NCBI GenBank assembly: GCA_964599235.1
Contig: CAZRDX010000038.1
Location: forward strand, 1 to 64,000
Reading direction: 5' to 3'
DNA from: DRPN01 sp964599235
GTDB lineage: Bacteria; Bacteroidota; Bacteroidia; Bacteroidales; VadinHA17
Length of the DNA: 64,000 nt
The notes beneath the pieces are model-generated. The model did not search any database, was not told the origin of the DNA, and saw only the letters and a program-made list of their open reading frames with translations. Below are positions 1-9,469 of the stretch, piece by piece (position 1 is the stretch's first letter; every line of letters starts with the position of its first letter). Made by a program: the position numbers and the translations under genes.

Positions 1-1
1 G

Positions 2-232
2 ATCAACAGGGAGCTGGATACGGAGTGCCGGTTGCTGGAGGTGATCCTGAACAACTGGAAGGTCAGTTCGGCGGAGGTGATCTACTGGACATTGCAGGGA
101 CACAAAGAACAAAAGATCGCCGAAGTCCTGGGGATCAGTCACCCGGCCGTCAACCAGCGAAAGAAAAATGCGGGCTGGCCGGCCATAGAAGGGATGCTGG
201 CAAGATTCCGTGAACTTATGGAGATCCTATAA
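2..232 (+). CDS. SatD-like family protein, C-terminal fragment (5' end outside window)
   Basis: The reading frame is open from base 2, so only the last ~76 residues are present. They contain a helix-turn-helix-like segment (HKEQKIAEVLGISHPAVNQR) followed by a short helical tail and a stop at 230-232. This resembles the C-terminal end of SatD-family proteins of Bacteroidota, which commonly sit directly upstream of a DUF3307 membrane gene, as here (10-nt gap). The HTH suggests nucleic-acid binding or regulation, but the function of the family is not established. Internal ATG/TTG starts exist, yet the upstream codons continue smoothly, so the true start lies outside the window. The family assignment is from memory of the C-terminal pattern and the gene pair. 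Confidence 0.6.
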   Translation: MNRELDTECRLLEVILNNWKVSSAEVIYWTLQGHKEQKIAEVLGISHPAVNQRKKNAGWPAIEGMLARFRELMEIL

Positions 233-242
233 AAAAACAACC

Positions 243-1005
243 ATGAAGGTCTACATTCTCCTGCAACTGCTCCTGGCCCACATCCTGACCGATTTTGTGT
301 TCCAGCCGCATTCTTGGGAGGAATGAAAGAACTGGTCGGAGGGGTGCATCCTTCATTTTCCGAATCCACATCTTCCTCTCCGGCCTTCTTCCATACTTCT
401 TATTGCAGCAGTGGTCATGTTTTGCCGTTCCACTGATCATCATGGTCACACACGGACTGATCGATTACGGGAAGATCGTCATGGAAAAAAAGCTGGAAGC
501 AAAAAGCTCCAACCATCCTCCTCACAACAGGCATCTTTTCCTAATCAACCAGTTTTTGCATCTTTTGGTCATACTGCTTGTCTGGCTTTATCTTACCGAC
601 GGCTTTTCACGAGTCGTTCCTTTCCTCGGAAAACTTTTCTCCGACCCGTATTATCTTGCCCCCATCACAGCGATCATTTTTCTCACAAGACCGGCCGGCA
701 TCGCGATCGAAAAACTCACCGCTTCTTTCCGTGAACAGATCAACACGAACGACAGTCTGGATAAGGCGGGTATGTACATCGGCATCCTGGAACGACTTCT
801 GGTGTTCTTTTTCATTCTCCTCGGGCAATATTCAGCCATCGGTTTTCTGATCGCCTCCAAATCCATCCTGCGTATCACAGGAAAAGAAGAGGACAGCAGA
901 AAGAAAACCGAATATGTACTGATCGGCACCCTGATAAGCTTTACGATCGCGTTCCTGACAGGAGCCGCCGTGAAGTGGATCCTCCGGGAACCACAATATT
1001 TCTGA
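243..1005 (+). pseudogene. DUF3307 family membrane protein, frameshifted near codon 27
   Basis: The natural start is the ATG at 243: it gives MKVYILLQLLLAHILTDFVF then QPHSWEE, typical of the N-terminus of DUF3307 membrane proteins, but this frame meets a TGA at 324-326. The rest of the family-like sequence (first hydrophobic stretch HIFLSGLLPYFLL, then THGLIDYGKI, LINQFLHLLVILLVW and further membrane segments) continues in the +1 frame to the stop at 1003-1005. Skipping one base in the G-rich stretch around 315-324 rejoins the two halves without loss. Several predicted membrane helices place the product in the inner membrane. The intact 3' part and lack of further lesions favour a recent single-base event or an assembly/sequencing error over long decay. 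It follows the SatD-like gene and is probably co-transcribed with it. Confidence 0.7.
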
Positions 1006-1196
1006 AAAATGGCAAAACAGATGCCGTTTTTCTCTATTCTCCTTATTTTTGCTTTTGATCATCAAAAGACGGAAGAACGACCATCCCCGGGCCACAGGAA
1101 AACAACATCTTCTCGAAAGGGAAAGTACGTTTCACGGGAAATCTTTCCCGACAGAAAAAAGCATTGCAACATCGAATAAGCGAGAAAAGAAAAAAA

Positions 1197-2216
1197 ATGA
1201 GAGAACAATTCATCAGAACGGGTCAGGCGGCTTTTTTTCTGGTTTTATTGCTGGCCGCAGCCTCATGCAGGCAGGGGGACGGTTCACACACCCCGGACGA
1301 GAAGACACAAGAAGGAGATCCCGTGTCCACGCCCGTTCCCAGGCCAAAGATCACGATCACGGTCCACAAGTATGGTGATCTGAGCATCCCCGCATTTTTC
1401 GGGGCGGTGGTGAGGGAGCATGTCAGCGAGTTCGCGGAACTGGACAAGGAGGCCTACGAAGAAGTATGCCTGGAACATCAGGTAAAAAGGGATGATTCCT
1501 CGAACGTGACCACCTTCTTTTCCCTGTGGATCCTGCACGAGCTTTTCACCAGCGACAATGCGGCCACCTGTGCCCGGGGGAAGATCCTGGACATCCCTTA
1601 TTTCTGGCATTATATCGAGCCCAACCCCCGTTACACGATCCGTTTCGTGAGCAACGGCCGTCTCCTGAAGGAGACCCCTCCACCGCCGGCATTCAGGAAG
1701 TATGGTTCATATGCGGATATTGACCGCACGCCCTATTTTTTCCTGAGCGACGTGGTAGCTCCCGAACCACGCTATTACACCGAAGATTGTGACACTTTCT
1801 GTTCGTTCGGGTGGTGCAGCGAGCGGGAGATGGCCTTCACCGCCCTGCTCACCCTGCTGGGATACGAAGCCCGTGTGGAAGGAGGCATAGCCCATACATG
1901 GACCGAAGCGGTGGTCCCCATGGTCATCCACGGCGACACTGCCCGGAACTACCTGGTCACCATCGACAACACCTTCGACGCCCTCGTCTGGAACCCCATA
2001 GGCGGGACGGAACTGAAAGAATGGAGAACGCGTAAGGGAGAGACCCGTCTCACCCGATGGTACCAACAGAAGTCCACCTCCCCCGCCGAGCTGAAAAAGA
2101 TCAAGGGACACATCGTTCCTCCCGAAGCAAGACAGCGGATCGAGAACAAGATCGTGACCTACCTGCGGAAAGCTTTCACGGCAAAATCCTGGGAGGTGAC
2201 GATGACAGGTCCCTGA
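1197..2216 (+). CDS. transglutaminase-like domain lipoprotein
   Basis: Predicted 339-residue lipoprotein. The ATG at 1197 follows an A-rich stretch and starts a lipoprotein signal peptide with lipobox LAAASC (Cys about residue 26); an earlier in-frame codon at 1164 would bury this signal. The C-terminal half has the order expected for a transglutaminase-like (papain-fold) core: a cysteine in a helix start (FGWCSEREMAFTALL), GYEARV, a histidine in AHTWTEAVV, and an aspartate in VTIDNTFD. This Cys-His-Asp triad suggests a periplasm- or membrane-anchored protease or amidase-like enzyme; the substrate is unknown. The N-terminal ~150 residues are not recognised. It stands between the DUF3307 gene and a convergent SRAP gene with no clear operon partner. 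Confidence 0.7.
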   Translation: MREQFIRTGQAAFFLVLLLAAASCRQGDGSHTPDEKTQEGDPVSTPVPRPKITITVHKYGDLSIPAFFGAVVREHVSEFAELDKEAYEEVCLEHQVKRDDSSNVTTFFSLWILHELFTSDNAATCARGKILDIPYFWHYIEPNPRYTIRFVSNGRLLKETPPPPAFRKYGSYADIDRTPYFFLSDVVAPEPRYYTEDCDTFCSFGWCSEREMAFTALLTLLGYEARVEGGIAHTWTEAVVPMVIHGDTARNYLVTIDNTFDALVWNPIGGTELKEWRTRKGETRLTRWYQQKSTSPAELKKIKGHIVPPEARQRIENKIVTYLRKAFTAKSWEVTMTGP

Positions 2217-2309
2217 TCCCTATCTTTCCTTTCCTATCCGGTGTACAAGGTGTAACGAGCAAGGGTATCTTTTCCCCTTCTTTCTTGACAAGAAGCAAGG
2301 CCATTTATC

Positions 2310-3047
2310 TCAGGAGAAGAGGTCATGTTCTTCCAGGCCGGGGTCGCCGGGCAGGGGACGTACCAGGGCTGGATCGCGGGGGTTGTGTGCCGCGCGTTTC
2401 CTCAGGTCGGGGGCGACGGCATGCCAGGCCAGTTCGTCATCGTGCAGGGAGACGGGCGGCTGAGCGGGCAGAGTGCCGCGGACAGCATTCAGCCAGGCCT
2501 CTGACGTCTCTTTTTTCAGCAGCAGCGGCATTCTTTTTCTGGTGTTGTGGATACGTGCCAGGAGCGGGCTTGCCGGCACCGTCACCAGCGTGAAGGTGGG
2601 GAGCAGCTCGCCGGTGGCAGGGTCGGTCCACTCGTCGCAGAGACCGCCCAGATAGAAGGCTTTTCCCCCGGTATGCCGGATAAAGAAAGGCACCTTCTTG
2701 CTTCCCCGCTGATGCCATTCGTAGAAGCCGGTGACAGGCAGGAGACAGGGGCTCCGTCCCGCCAGATGGCGGTAGGCGGGTCGCCGGGTGAGGGTCTCCC
2801 ACCGGGCGTTGACGGTACGGTCGCGTATCCTCTCGGCCTCGCGGCGATCGCGCACCCAGCGGGGGATGAGACCCCATTGTGCGAGGAGAGCCTCCCGGGG
2901 ACGGCGGGAAGTGACCACCGGCAATGCGGGATGGTCGAAAGCCGAAAAATAGTAGGCGGACCGGAAATCAGGAGGGTCAGGGAGCGTGATCTCCAGCTCC
3001 TTTTCCAGCTCTTCGCGGACCTTGTCGATGGCTACGGTGAAACACAC
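2310..3047 (-). CDS. SRAP domain protein (SOS response-associated, YedK/HMCES family)
   Basis: A 245-residue SRAP protein. The chosen start is the GTG at 3047, because it places cysteine at position 2 (MCFTVAID), the residue that after Met removal forms a thiazolidine link with abasic sites in single-stranded DNA. A longer frame from 3143 exists but would bury Cys2 and runs through the terminator hairpin at 3075-3113. Other family motifs are present: NARWETL, the catalytic-glutamate segment GFYEWHQ, and the histidine segment ARIHNTRKRMP. Role known from the family: protection of abasic sites at replication forks. Convergent with the lipoprotein gene; no strong Shine-Dalgarno, as usual in this phylum. 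Confidence 0.9.
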   Translation of the reverse strand: MCFTVAIDKVREELEKELEITLPDPPDFRSAYYFSAFDHPALPVVTSRRPREALLAQWGLIPRWVRDRREAERIRDRTVNARWETLTRRPAYRHLAGRSPCLLPVTGFYEWHQRGSKKVPFFIRHTGGKAFYLGGLCDEWTDPATGELLPTFTLVTVPASPLLARIHNTRKRMPLLLKKETSEAWLNAVRGTLPAQPPVSLHDDELAWHAVAPDLRKRAAHNPRDPALVRPLPGDPGLEEHDLFS

Positions 3048-3067
3048 GGGGCTGCGGGGTGTGGCAT

Positions 3068-3590
3068 AAAAACAAAAATGGGAAGGATTTCTGGACGAGA
3101 TCCTTCCCATTTTCCCGTACCCGGATCCGTAGATACCGGCCACGGGCCAAGCTACAGTTCGGAGGCTTCGGCTTTGCAGCTCCTTCTTGCGTCGGAGCCA
3201 CTCGGCTTCTCGGCCTTGGACTTTCGGTCCTTTTCAGACCTTATATCCTTGGCCGTGGTTCTTTAAAGGGCTTCCTTTTGCCGGGCCGGAGCCCGGTTCG
3301 GGAAGTGGAACCCGGTGGGGCCTTGCCGTTGCCGGCGCGGCCTTTCCTGTTCCCCCTTTCGAAGCACACTCTCCAAAGAACGTCACCCGGTTTCCGGTTT
3401 TCCTCCGGGCCGGTCCTCCTGGGGGCTCCTTGCGGTGGCCCTCCGGATTTCCTGCCCTTACGGGCTGGCCCGCGGTCTGCCGGACCCTCAGTGAGCGGCT
3501 TTGTCGAGTGGGGTGCTGCTTTCGGCCTCTTGCGAGGCCTCCCGCCTCACCCGCTGCTTCTCGAACCAGCCTCTTATCTCTCACTTGGTA
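3068..3590 (-). ncRNA. candidate structured non-coding RNA, ~520 nt, family unknown
   Basis: No protein in either strand looks real here. Read on the minus strand the segment starts about 5 nt after a Bacteroidota promoter (3625-3594) and ends at an intrinsic terminator (3113-3075 plus T-run). In between are many perfect nested helices: GGCCTC-GCAA-GAGGCC (3539-3524), GCCC-GTAA-GGGC (3465-3454) inside a 7-bp stem (3473-3467 with 3440-3432), GGCC/GCCG capped by GCAA (3342-3319), CCGGGC-TCCG-GCCCGG (3296-3281), GGAC/GTCC (3230-3218), and a long-range CACGGCC pairing (3257-3251 with 3148-3141). Three GNRA loops and a TCCG loop suggest tertiary packing. Conserved signatures of RNase P, tmRNA, SRP RNA and 6S RNA are not seen. 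It lies between a SRAP gene and the divergent carboxylase operon. Confidence 0.65.
3075..3113 (-). terminator. intrinsic terminator of the candidate ncRNA
   Basis: A perfect 14-bp inverted repeat (3075-3088 and 3100-3113) with an 11-nt loop; on the minus strand it is followed by TTTTTGTTTTTAT. Orientation fits transcription arriving from 3590 and separates it from the SRAP gene start at 3047. Confidence 0.85.
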
Positions 3591-3593
3591 TGT

Positions 3594-3625
3594 CAAATAT
3601 AACACCCCCTCCCCCATGCTCCAAA
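3594..3625 (-). promoter_or_regulatory. Bacteroidota promoter for the candidate ncRNA
   Basis: On the minus strand TTTG (3625-3622), a 20-nt spacer, then TATATTTG (3601-3594). This matches the phylum consensus TTTG / TAnnTTTG with ideal spacing; transcription should begin near 3588-3590. Confidence 0.75.
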
Positions 3626-3663
3626 TTTTTTCAGGTATTCTCATCCACAAAGAACGAACAGGA

Positions 3664-3685
3664 GTTATCAACAATTGTTAATAAC
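3664..3685. promoter_or_regulatory. 22-bp near-perfect palindrome between divergent transcripts
   Basis: GTTATC AACAATTGTT AATAAC is symmetric apart from one base pair. It lies between the ncRNA promoter and the carboxylase promoter, a position suited to an operator. Its arms resemble DnaA boxes (TTATCAACA versus TTATCCACA); TCATCCACA occurs nearby at 3640-3648. Function unproven. Confidence 0.35.
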
Positions 3686-3810
3686 TTTGGAGAGAAGCTA
3701 TTCTTTTCTGTTCCAGAGAGTCGTCGGCGGTCATCACAGGGATGATCCGCATCACCGTGGTGCGGTGAGCCACTTTACCGGCGATTCCGTTTTTTTTTTC
3801 CCAAAAATAG

Positions 3811-3818
3811 TATCTTTG
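3811..3818 (+). promoter_or_regulatory. -7 element for the acyl-CoA carboxylase operon
   Basis: TATCTTTG matches TAnnTTTG, 26 nt before the biotin carboxylase ATG at 3845; a T-rich tract occupies the -33 region, without a clean TTTG. Confidence 0.6.
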
Positions 3819-3844
3819 CTTCGTCAAACCTTTGTGGTAACATC

Positions 3845-5365
3845 ATGATCAAAAAGATTCTGATCGCTAACCGGGGCGAGATCGCGCTTCGGATCATCAG
3901 ATCCTGCAAGGAATTAGAAATCCAGACCGTAGCTGTTTTCTCCGATATCGATCGTCACGCGATGCATGTCCGTTTCGCTGACGAGGCCTATCCCATCGGG
4001 CCGGCCCCTTCGACGGAGAGTTACCTCAACATGGAGAAGATCCTGGAGGTAGCGCGGCAGAGCGGTGCGGATGCCATCCACCCCGGTTACGGTTTTCTTT
4101 CGGAGAATGCGGAATTCGCCGAAAAGGTGAAGGCCGCGGGGCTGATCTTCATCGGCCCCGAACCGGAAGCGATCCGTACGATGGGCGACAAGATCACGGC
4201 CCGCAAGACGATGATCGCCTCCGGCGTTCCTGTGGTCCCCGGCACCGAGCAGGTCATCCGCGACGAGGAGGAGGCCCGCCGTATAGTCCGGGAGATCGGT
4301 CTGCCCGTCATGCTGAAAGCCTCCGCCGGCGGTGGTGGCAAGGGCATGCGCCTGGTCTACCGCGAGGACGAGCTGATGCGCGCCCTGCGTGCTGCCCGCT
4401 CGGAAGCAGGTACCGCCTTCGGCAACGACGCCGTATACCTCGAGAAATACATCGAATCACCCCACCACATCGAGTTCCAGATCCTGGGGGACCGGCACGG
4501 CAACTACATCCATCTGGGCGAACGGGAGTGCTCTGTACAGCGCCGTCACCAGAAGGTGATCGAGGAGTCGCCGTCGGTGCTGATGACTCCCGAACTGCGT
4601 GAAGAGATGGGACGTGCCGCCGTCGCCGCCGCCCGGGCGGTGGGGTATGTGGGTGCAGGCACCGTCGAGTTCCTCGTCGACAACGACCACAACTACTATT
4701 TCCTCGAGATGAACACCCGCCTGCAGGTGGAACATCCCGTCACCGAGATGGTGGTGGGCATCGATCTGGTGAAGGAGCAGATCCGTATCGCCAACGGCGA
4801 GCCGCTCAGCTACCGCCAGGAGGAGATACGCCAGACGGGGCACGCCGTCGAGTGCCGTATCTACGCCGAGGATCCGGACAACAACTTCATGCCCTCGCCG
4901 GGCAAGATCATCCGCCTGCGTAAGCCTCACGGCCCCGGCGTGCGGGTCGACGACTATGTTTACAAGGGGTATCAGATCCCCATCCACTACGATCCGATGA
5001 TCTCCAAGCTGATCACCTACGGTGCCGACCGTGACGAGGCCATCCGCCGCATGATCCGGGCCCTCAACGAATACCGCATCGTAGGCGTGAAAAGCTCCAT
5101 TCCTTTTCTCAAGAGGATCCTGAAGAACAAAGATTTCCGGGAGGGACACTACGACACCCATTTCATCGAACAGCATCGTGACGAGCTCTTCGCCAATGAG
5201 GACGATCCCATGGAGCGCGAGGTGGAGGACCTGGCCGTCCTCACCGCGCTGGTGCAGTATCTCGAAGACCGTAAGTCGATGATCGATGAGAGCTCGGCCA
5301 TTCCCAAGGCCCGCACCGAATGGCGCGACTTCGGCAGAAGGCAGGCCATTCTCTCCCGTATCTAA
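3845..5365 (+). CDS. accC: biotin carboxylase subunit of acetyl-/propionyl-CoA carboxylase
   Basis: A 506-residue ATP-grasp biotin carboxylase: it carboxylates biotin on the carrier protein using bicarbonate and ATP. Visible features are the N-terminal IANRGEIALRI motif, HPGYGFLSENAEFA, the glycine-rich ATP loop KASAGGGGKGMR (about residues 157-168), EFQILGDRHGN, the ERECSVQRRHQKVIEE segment and EMNTRLQVEHPVTE. It is ~50 residues longer than the canonical AccC; the C-terminal extension after HFIEQH is charged and typical of carboxylases in acyl-CoA carboxylase operons. The carrier gene starts 11 nt downstream and the carboxyltransferase follows, so the three form one enzyme. Substrate (acetyl- or propionyl-CoA) cannot be fixed from this subunit alone. 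Confidence 0.93.
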   Translation: MIKKILIANRGEIALRIIRSCKELEIQTVAVFSDIDRHAMHVRFADEAYPIGPAPSTESYLNMEKILEVARQSGADAIHPGYGFLSENAEFAEKVKAAGLIFIGPEPEAIRTMGDKITARKTMIASGVPVVPGTEQVIRDEEEARRIVREIGLPVMLKASAGGGGKGMRLVYREDELMRALRAARSEAGTAFGNDAVYLEKYIESPHHIEFQILGDRHGNYIHLGERECSVQRRHQKVIEESPSVLMTPELREEMGRAAVAAARAVGYVGAGTVEFLVDNDHNYYFLEMNTRLQVEHPVTEMVVGIDLVKEQIRIANGEPLSYRQEEIRQTGHAVECRIYAEDPDNNFMPSPGKIIRLRKPHGPGVRVDDYVYKGYQIPIHYDPMISKLITYGADRDEAIRRMIRALNEYRIVGVKSSIPFLKRILKNKDFREGHYDTHFIEQHRDELFANEDDPMEREVEDLAVLTALVQYLEDRKSMIDESSAIPKARTEWRDFGRRQAILSRI

Positions 5366-5376
5366 ACCCGAAAACC

Positions 5377-5889
5377 ATGACACCACTGGAAATAGAGATC
5401 AAGGACAGGACCCTCCAGGCAGAGATCCTGGAAAGGAACAGTCATTACCTGATCGCTTCCATCGACGGCAAGATCTACGAGGTCGACCTGCAGAAAATGG
5501 AGTCGGGCATCTATTCGCTGCTCCATAAAGGCCGTTCGTACGAGATGGAGATCACCCCCAACCAGACGAAGAACAACTATTCGGTCCAGACCAACGGCCA
5601 CAGCTGGGACATCCAGATCGTGGATGCGGAGGTACGTTACCAGCGCAACCACAACAAAGGCAAACTGGGCCTCAACGAGAACCACATCTCCTCCCCCATG
5701 CCGGGCAAGGTGGTGGCCGTCCTCGTCGAAGAAGGCCAGGAGGTGAAAGAAGGCGAGACCCTCATCATCATCTCGGCCATGAAGATGGAGAGTGAATACA
5801 AGGCGCCCCAGGATGCCCGCGTCAAGAAGATCAACGTCAGGGAAGGAGACAATATTGAAGGCAACGAAGTGCTCATCGAGCTGGAATAA
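5377..5889 (+). CDS. biotin carboxyl carrier subunit
   Basis: A 170-residue biotinyl-domain protein. The ATG at 5377, 11 nt after the preceding stop, is chosen over an upstream in-frame start that would overlap the carboxylase. The C-terminal ~80 residues form the biotinyl/lipoyl domain with SAMKMES; the lysine (about residue 136) is the biotin attachment site, preceded by SPMPGKVVAVLVEEGQEVKE. The N-terminal part (residues 1-85) is a small beta-rich domain seen in carriers of acyl-CoA carboxylases and decarboxylases. It shuttles carboxybiotin between the flanking BC and CT subunits. Confidence 0.93.
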   Translation: MTPLEIEIKDRTLQAEILERNSHYLIASIDGKIYEVDLQKMESGIYSLLHKGRSYEMEITPNQTKNNYSVQTNGHSWDIQIVDAEVRYQRNHNKGKLGLNENHISSPMPGKVVAVLVEEGQEVKEGETLIIISAMKMESEYKAPQDARVKKINVREGDNIEGNEVLIELE

Positions 5890-5930
5890 CCTTTGCCCGG
5901 TTCCCTCCTCCTGCCATCCATAACCAAAAC

Positions 5931-7478
<1,548 letters not shown>

Positions 7479-7552
7479 CCAAGGAGATGAACCGTGTCGG
7501 GGAAACAGACCCGGAAAAACATGAAACAACCCGGTATACCGGAAAAACTCAG

Positions 7553-7580
7553 GGAAGAAAGGCCTGACGGCCTTTCTTCC
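7553..7580 (+). terminator. hairpin terminator of the carboxylase operon
   Basis: Perfect 12-bp stem GGAAGAAAGGCC (7553-7564), TGAC loop, GGCCTTTCTTCC (7569-7580), followed by a short pyrimidine tract TTCATT. It lies before the preferred starts of the ankyrin gene, arguing against a start further upstream. Confidence 0.75.
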
Positions 7581-7607
7581 TTCATTATGAACCGAGGGGA
7601 CTGCGGC

Positions 7608-9047
7608 ATGATCCGAACCGCCCTGGTCGTTCTGTTCTTCTCTTTACTATACCTCCCGGTTGTGGAGGCCCAGCGGAAGGGATCCGAGCCGGTGGACACC
7701 TCCTGGTACACGCCGGGTGATCTCAACTACAACCTGTTGGTAGCTGCTTATCTGGGACGTGAAGGCGATCTGGAGCGTTTTCTTCGTCAGGGTGCCTATG
7801 TCAACACCTCCACGATGAACGGCAACACGCCGTTGCATCTGGCTGCCCAGGAGGGTCATCTGCCGGTGGTATGTAAGCTTCTCCTTCACGGGGCAGACAT
7901 TGACGAGACCGACAAGGAGGGGATGACGCCGCTGATGAAGGCGGTGGTGGCCGGTCATGCGGGGGTGGTGACCTGTCTGCTGGACCATGGTGCTTCGCCG
8001 GAGGCGCGTGACCGTTACGGACGCACGCCGCTCATTCTGGCTGCGGCCTATGGCTCACCTTCTCTGGTGCGGCTGCTGCTCGACCGTGGTGCTTCGCCCG
8101 TTCAGCACGACAAACAGGGCAATACCCCCCTGATGGTGGCCGTCTATGCCGGCAACCGCGAGACGGCCGTCTACCTGCTCCGGCGGGGTGCTCCCGTGGA
8201 GGAGCGTGACAAGAGAGGGTTCACCCCTCTGCTGACGGCCGTACAGCGGGGTGATACGGCGCTGGCCCGGCTGCTGCTGCGGCACGGCGCCTCGCTCGGT
8301 GCGGCCACGTCGTCGGGCTATACGCCGCTGCTGCTGGCCGTCCAGGAACACGATACCGCCATGGCCCGTCTGCTGCTGGAGGCCGACACCGCCGGCATCT
8401 ACCGCAGCGGCACGCGCCATAATGCCGTAAGCCTCGCCTCCGACCTGGATGATGCGGCCATGAAAGAACTGCTCATCGAGCACGACATCCCCTACCGTCG
8501 CACCCTCTATCTCGACCACATGGCGCTGGGCGGCGAGTTGTGGCTCAACGGTCGCGATTTCATGCCCGGCCTCTTTTTCTCGGCCACCGAAGGGGTGACC
8601 CTCCTCTCGCTCGATGCCGGCTTCCTGTACCGGGCCTTTCCGGCACGTATCCTCGTCCCCGACGGTGAACACCGTTTCTACCAGTTCCGTGAATACCGGG
8701 GTGTGCTCTATGGCGGGGCTGGCAAGGCTTTCCTGCTGAACAAACAAAAGGCGGGGGCGGTGAAGTACGGTCCTGAGGTGCACCTCCATGCTGTCTGGTC
8801 ATTCGGTCCCCGTTATGCCGGCAGCAGCAGGAAGCCCCCTTCCCTGTTCACGGTCTCTCCCACGGCCGGCATTTATGTACGCTGGTCACGTTTCATGGTC
8901 AGTGCCTCCTACACCTGGCTCGACCTGGACACCTACGATCTCTCCCCTCATCATTTCTCCCTGCGCCTTGCGTGGGTCCTCGACCGCCGTCAACTCACCG
9001 GCACCAGGAAAGTGATTCCCTGGCTGCAAAAGAACGGAACACCATGA
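7608..9047 (+). CDS. secreted ankyrin-repeat protein with C-terminal barrel-like domain
   Basis: Predicted 479 residues from the ATG at 7608 (alternative ATG 7587), which gives a clean signal peptide ending VVEAQ. Residues ~40-310 hold about eight ankyrin repeats, with recurring G-x-TPLxxA and LLxxGA signatures (NGNTPLHLAAQEGH, EGMTPLMKAVVAGH, YGRTPLILAAAYG). The last ~150 residues have alternating hydrophobic/aromatic strands with acidic turns and end LRLAWVLDRRQ, suggesting outer-membrane beta strands. Ankyrin repeats bind proteins; here they would face the periplasm or cell surface. The stop overlaps the start of the next gene by four bases (ATGA), so the two are translationally coupled. 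Partner unknown. Confidence 0.75.
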   Translation: MIRTALVVLFFSLLYLPVVEAQRKGSEPVDTSWYTPGDLNYNLLVAAYLGREGDLERFLRQGAYVNTSTMNGNTPLHLAAQEGHLPVVCKLLLHGADIDETDKEGMTPLMKAVVAGHAGVVTCLLDHGASPEARDRYGRTPLILAAAYGSPSLVRLLLDRGASPVQHDKQGNTPLMVAVYAGNRETAVYLLRRGAPVEERDKRGFTPLLTAVQRGDTALARLLLRHGASLGAATSSGYTPLLLAVQEHDTAMARLLLEADTAGIYRSGTRHNAVSLASDLDDAAMKELLIEHDIPYRRTLYLDHMALGGELWLNGRDFMPGLFFSATEGVTLLSLDAGFLYRAFPARILVPDGEHRFYQFREYRGVLYGGAGKAFLLNKQKAGAVKYGPEVHLHAVWSFGPRYAGSSRKPPSLFTVSPTAGIYVRWSRFMVSASYTWLDLDTYDLSPHHFSLRLAWVLDRRQLTGTRKVIPWLQKNGTP

Positions 9048-9460
9048 GAAAAATTTTCCCCTGGCTGTTGCTCCTCCTGTTAGTGGCGGGTCATGCTTGC
9101 GACAAGGATGTCATCTATCAGGATGTCGACTGTTCCACCTGTTCAGCCACGCCGCCCGACAGCGGTTATCTGCGTCCCGAGCTGACGACAAGCAGGGATC
9201 ATCCTCTTGTGCCGGTAGCGGTGTACGAGGGTACCCTCGAGGAGGGACGGCTGCTCCTGCGCGACACCTTTGCCGTGGCCACCCCGCGCATCGCCGTCCC
9301 CGCAGGGAAGCACTATGCCATGACCGCCACCTACCTGCGGGGCGAGGACACCATCATCGTGGTCGACGGCGACGACCTCCTGGTAAAGAAAGCCGTGGGA
9401 CAGTGCGGCGGCACCTGCTATGTGGTCACGGGCGGTTTCTTCGACCTGCGCCTCAGATGA
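9044..9460 (+). CDS. small putative lipoprotein coupled to the ankyrin protein
   Basis: A 138-residue protein beginning at the ATG that overlaps the ankyrin gene stop. The N-terminus (MRKIFPWLLLLLLVAGHACD) is a signal sequence with a cysteine placed as for a lipoprotein, though the lipobox AGHAC is imperfect. The mature part has a CSTC motif and a second Cys pair (QCGGTC) that could form disulfides or bind a ligand, with beta-rich sequence in between. No family is recognised. Coupling to the ankyrin/barrel gene suggests they act together at the envelope. Confidence 0.7.
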   Translation: MRKIFPWLLLLLLVAGHACDKDVIYQDVDCSTCSATPPDSGYLRPELTTSRDHPLVPVAVYEGTLEEGRLLLRDTFAVATPRIAVPAGKHYAMTATYLRGEDTIIVVDGDDLLVKKAVGQCGGTCYVVTGGFFDLRLR

Positions 9461-9469
9461 TCCTGCCGC

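Noticed and set aside
3068..3590. RNase P RNA, tmRNA, SRP RNA or 6S RNA as identity of the ncRNA
   Set aside because: The conserved GAGGAAAGUCC and 3' P4 segments, the CCA-ended tRNA-like domain, and the SRP GGAAG/GCAG core are all absent. GAAAGTCC occurs only as a simple hairpin in the 3' half.
3640..3700. Replication origin because of DnaA-box-like sequences
   Set aside because: Only three imperfect boxes, no dnaA/dnaN/gidA-type neighbours, no clear unwinding element.
3059..3745. Open frames on both strands over the GC-rich 3.1-3.7 kb region (up to ~228 codons)
   Set aside because: Sequences are Pro/Gly/Arg-rich with no domain or signal; openness is explained by the GC-rich helices of the proposed RNA.
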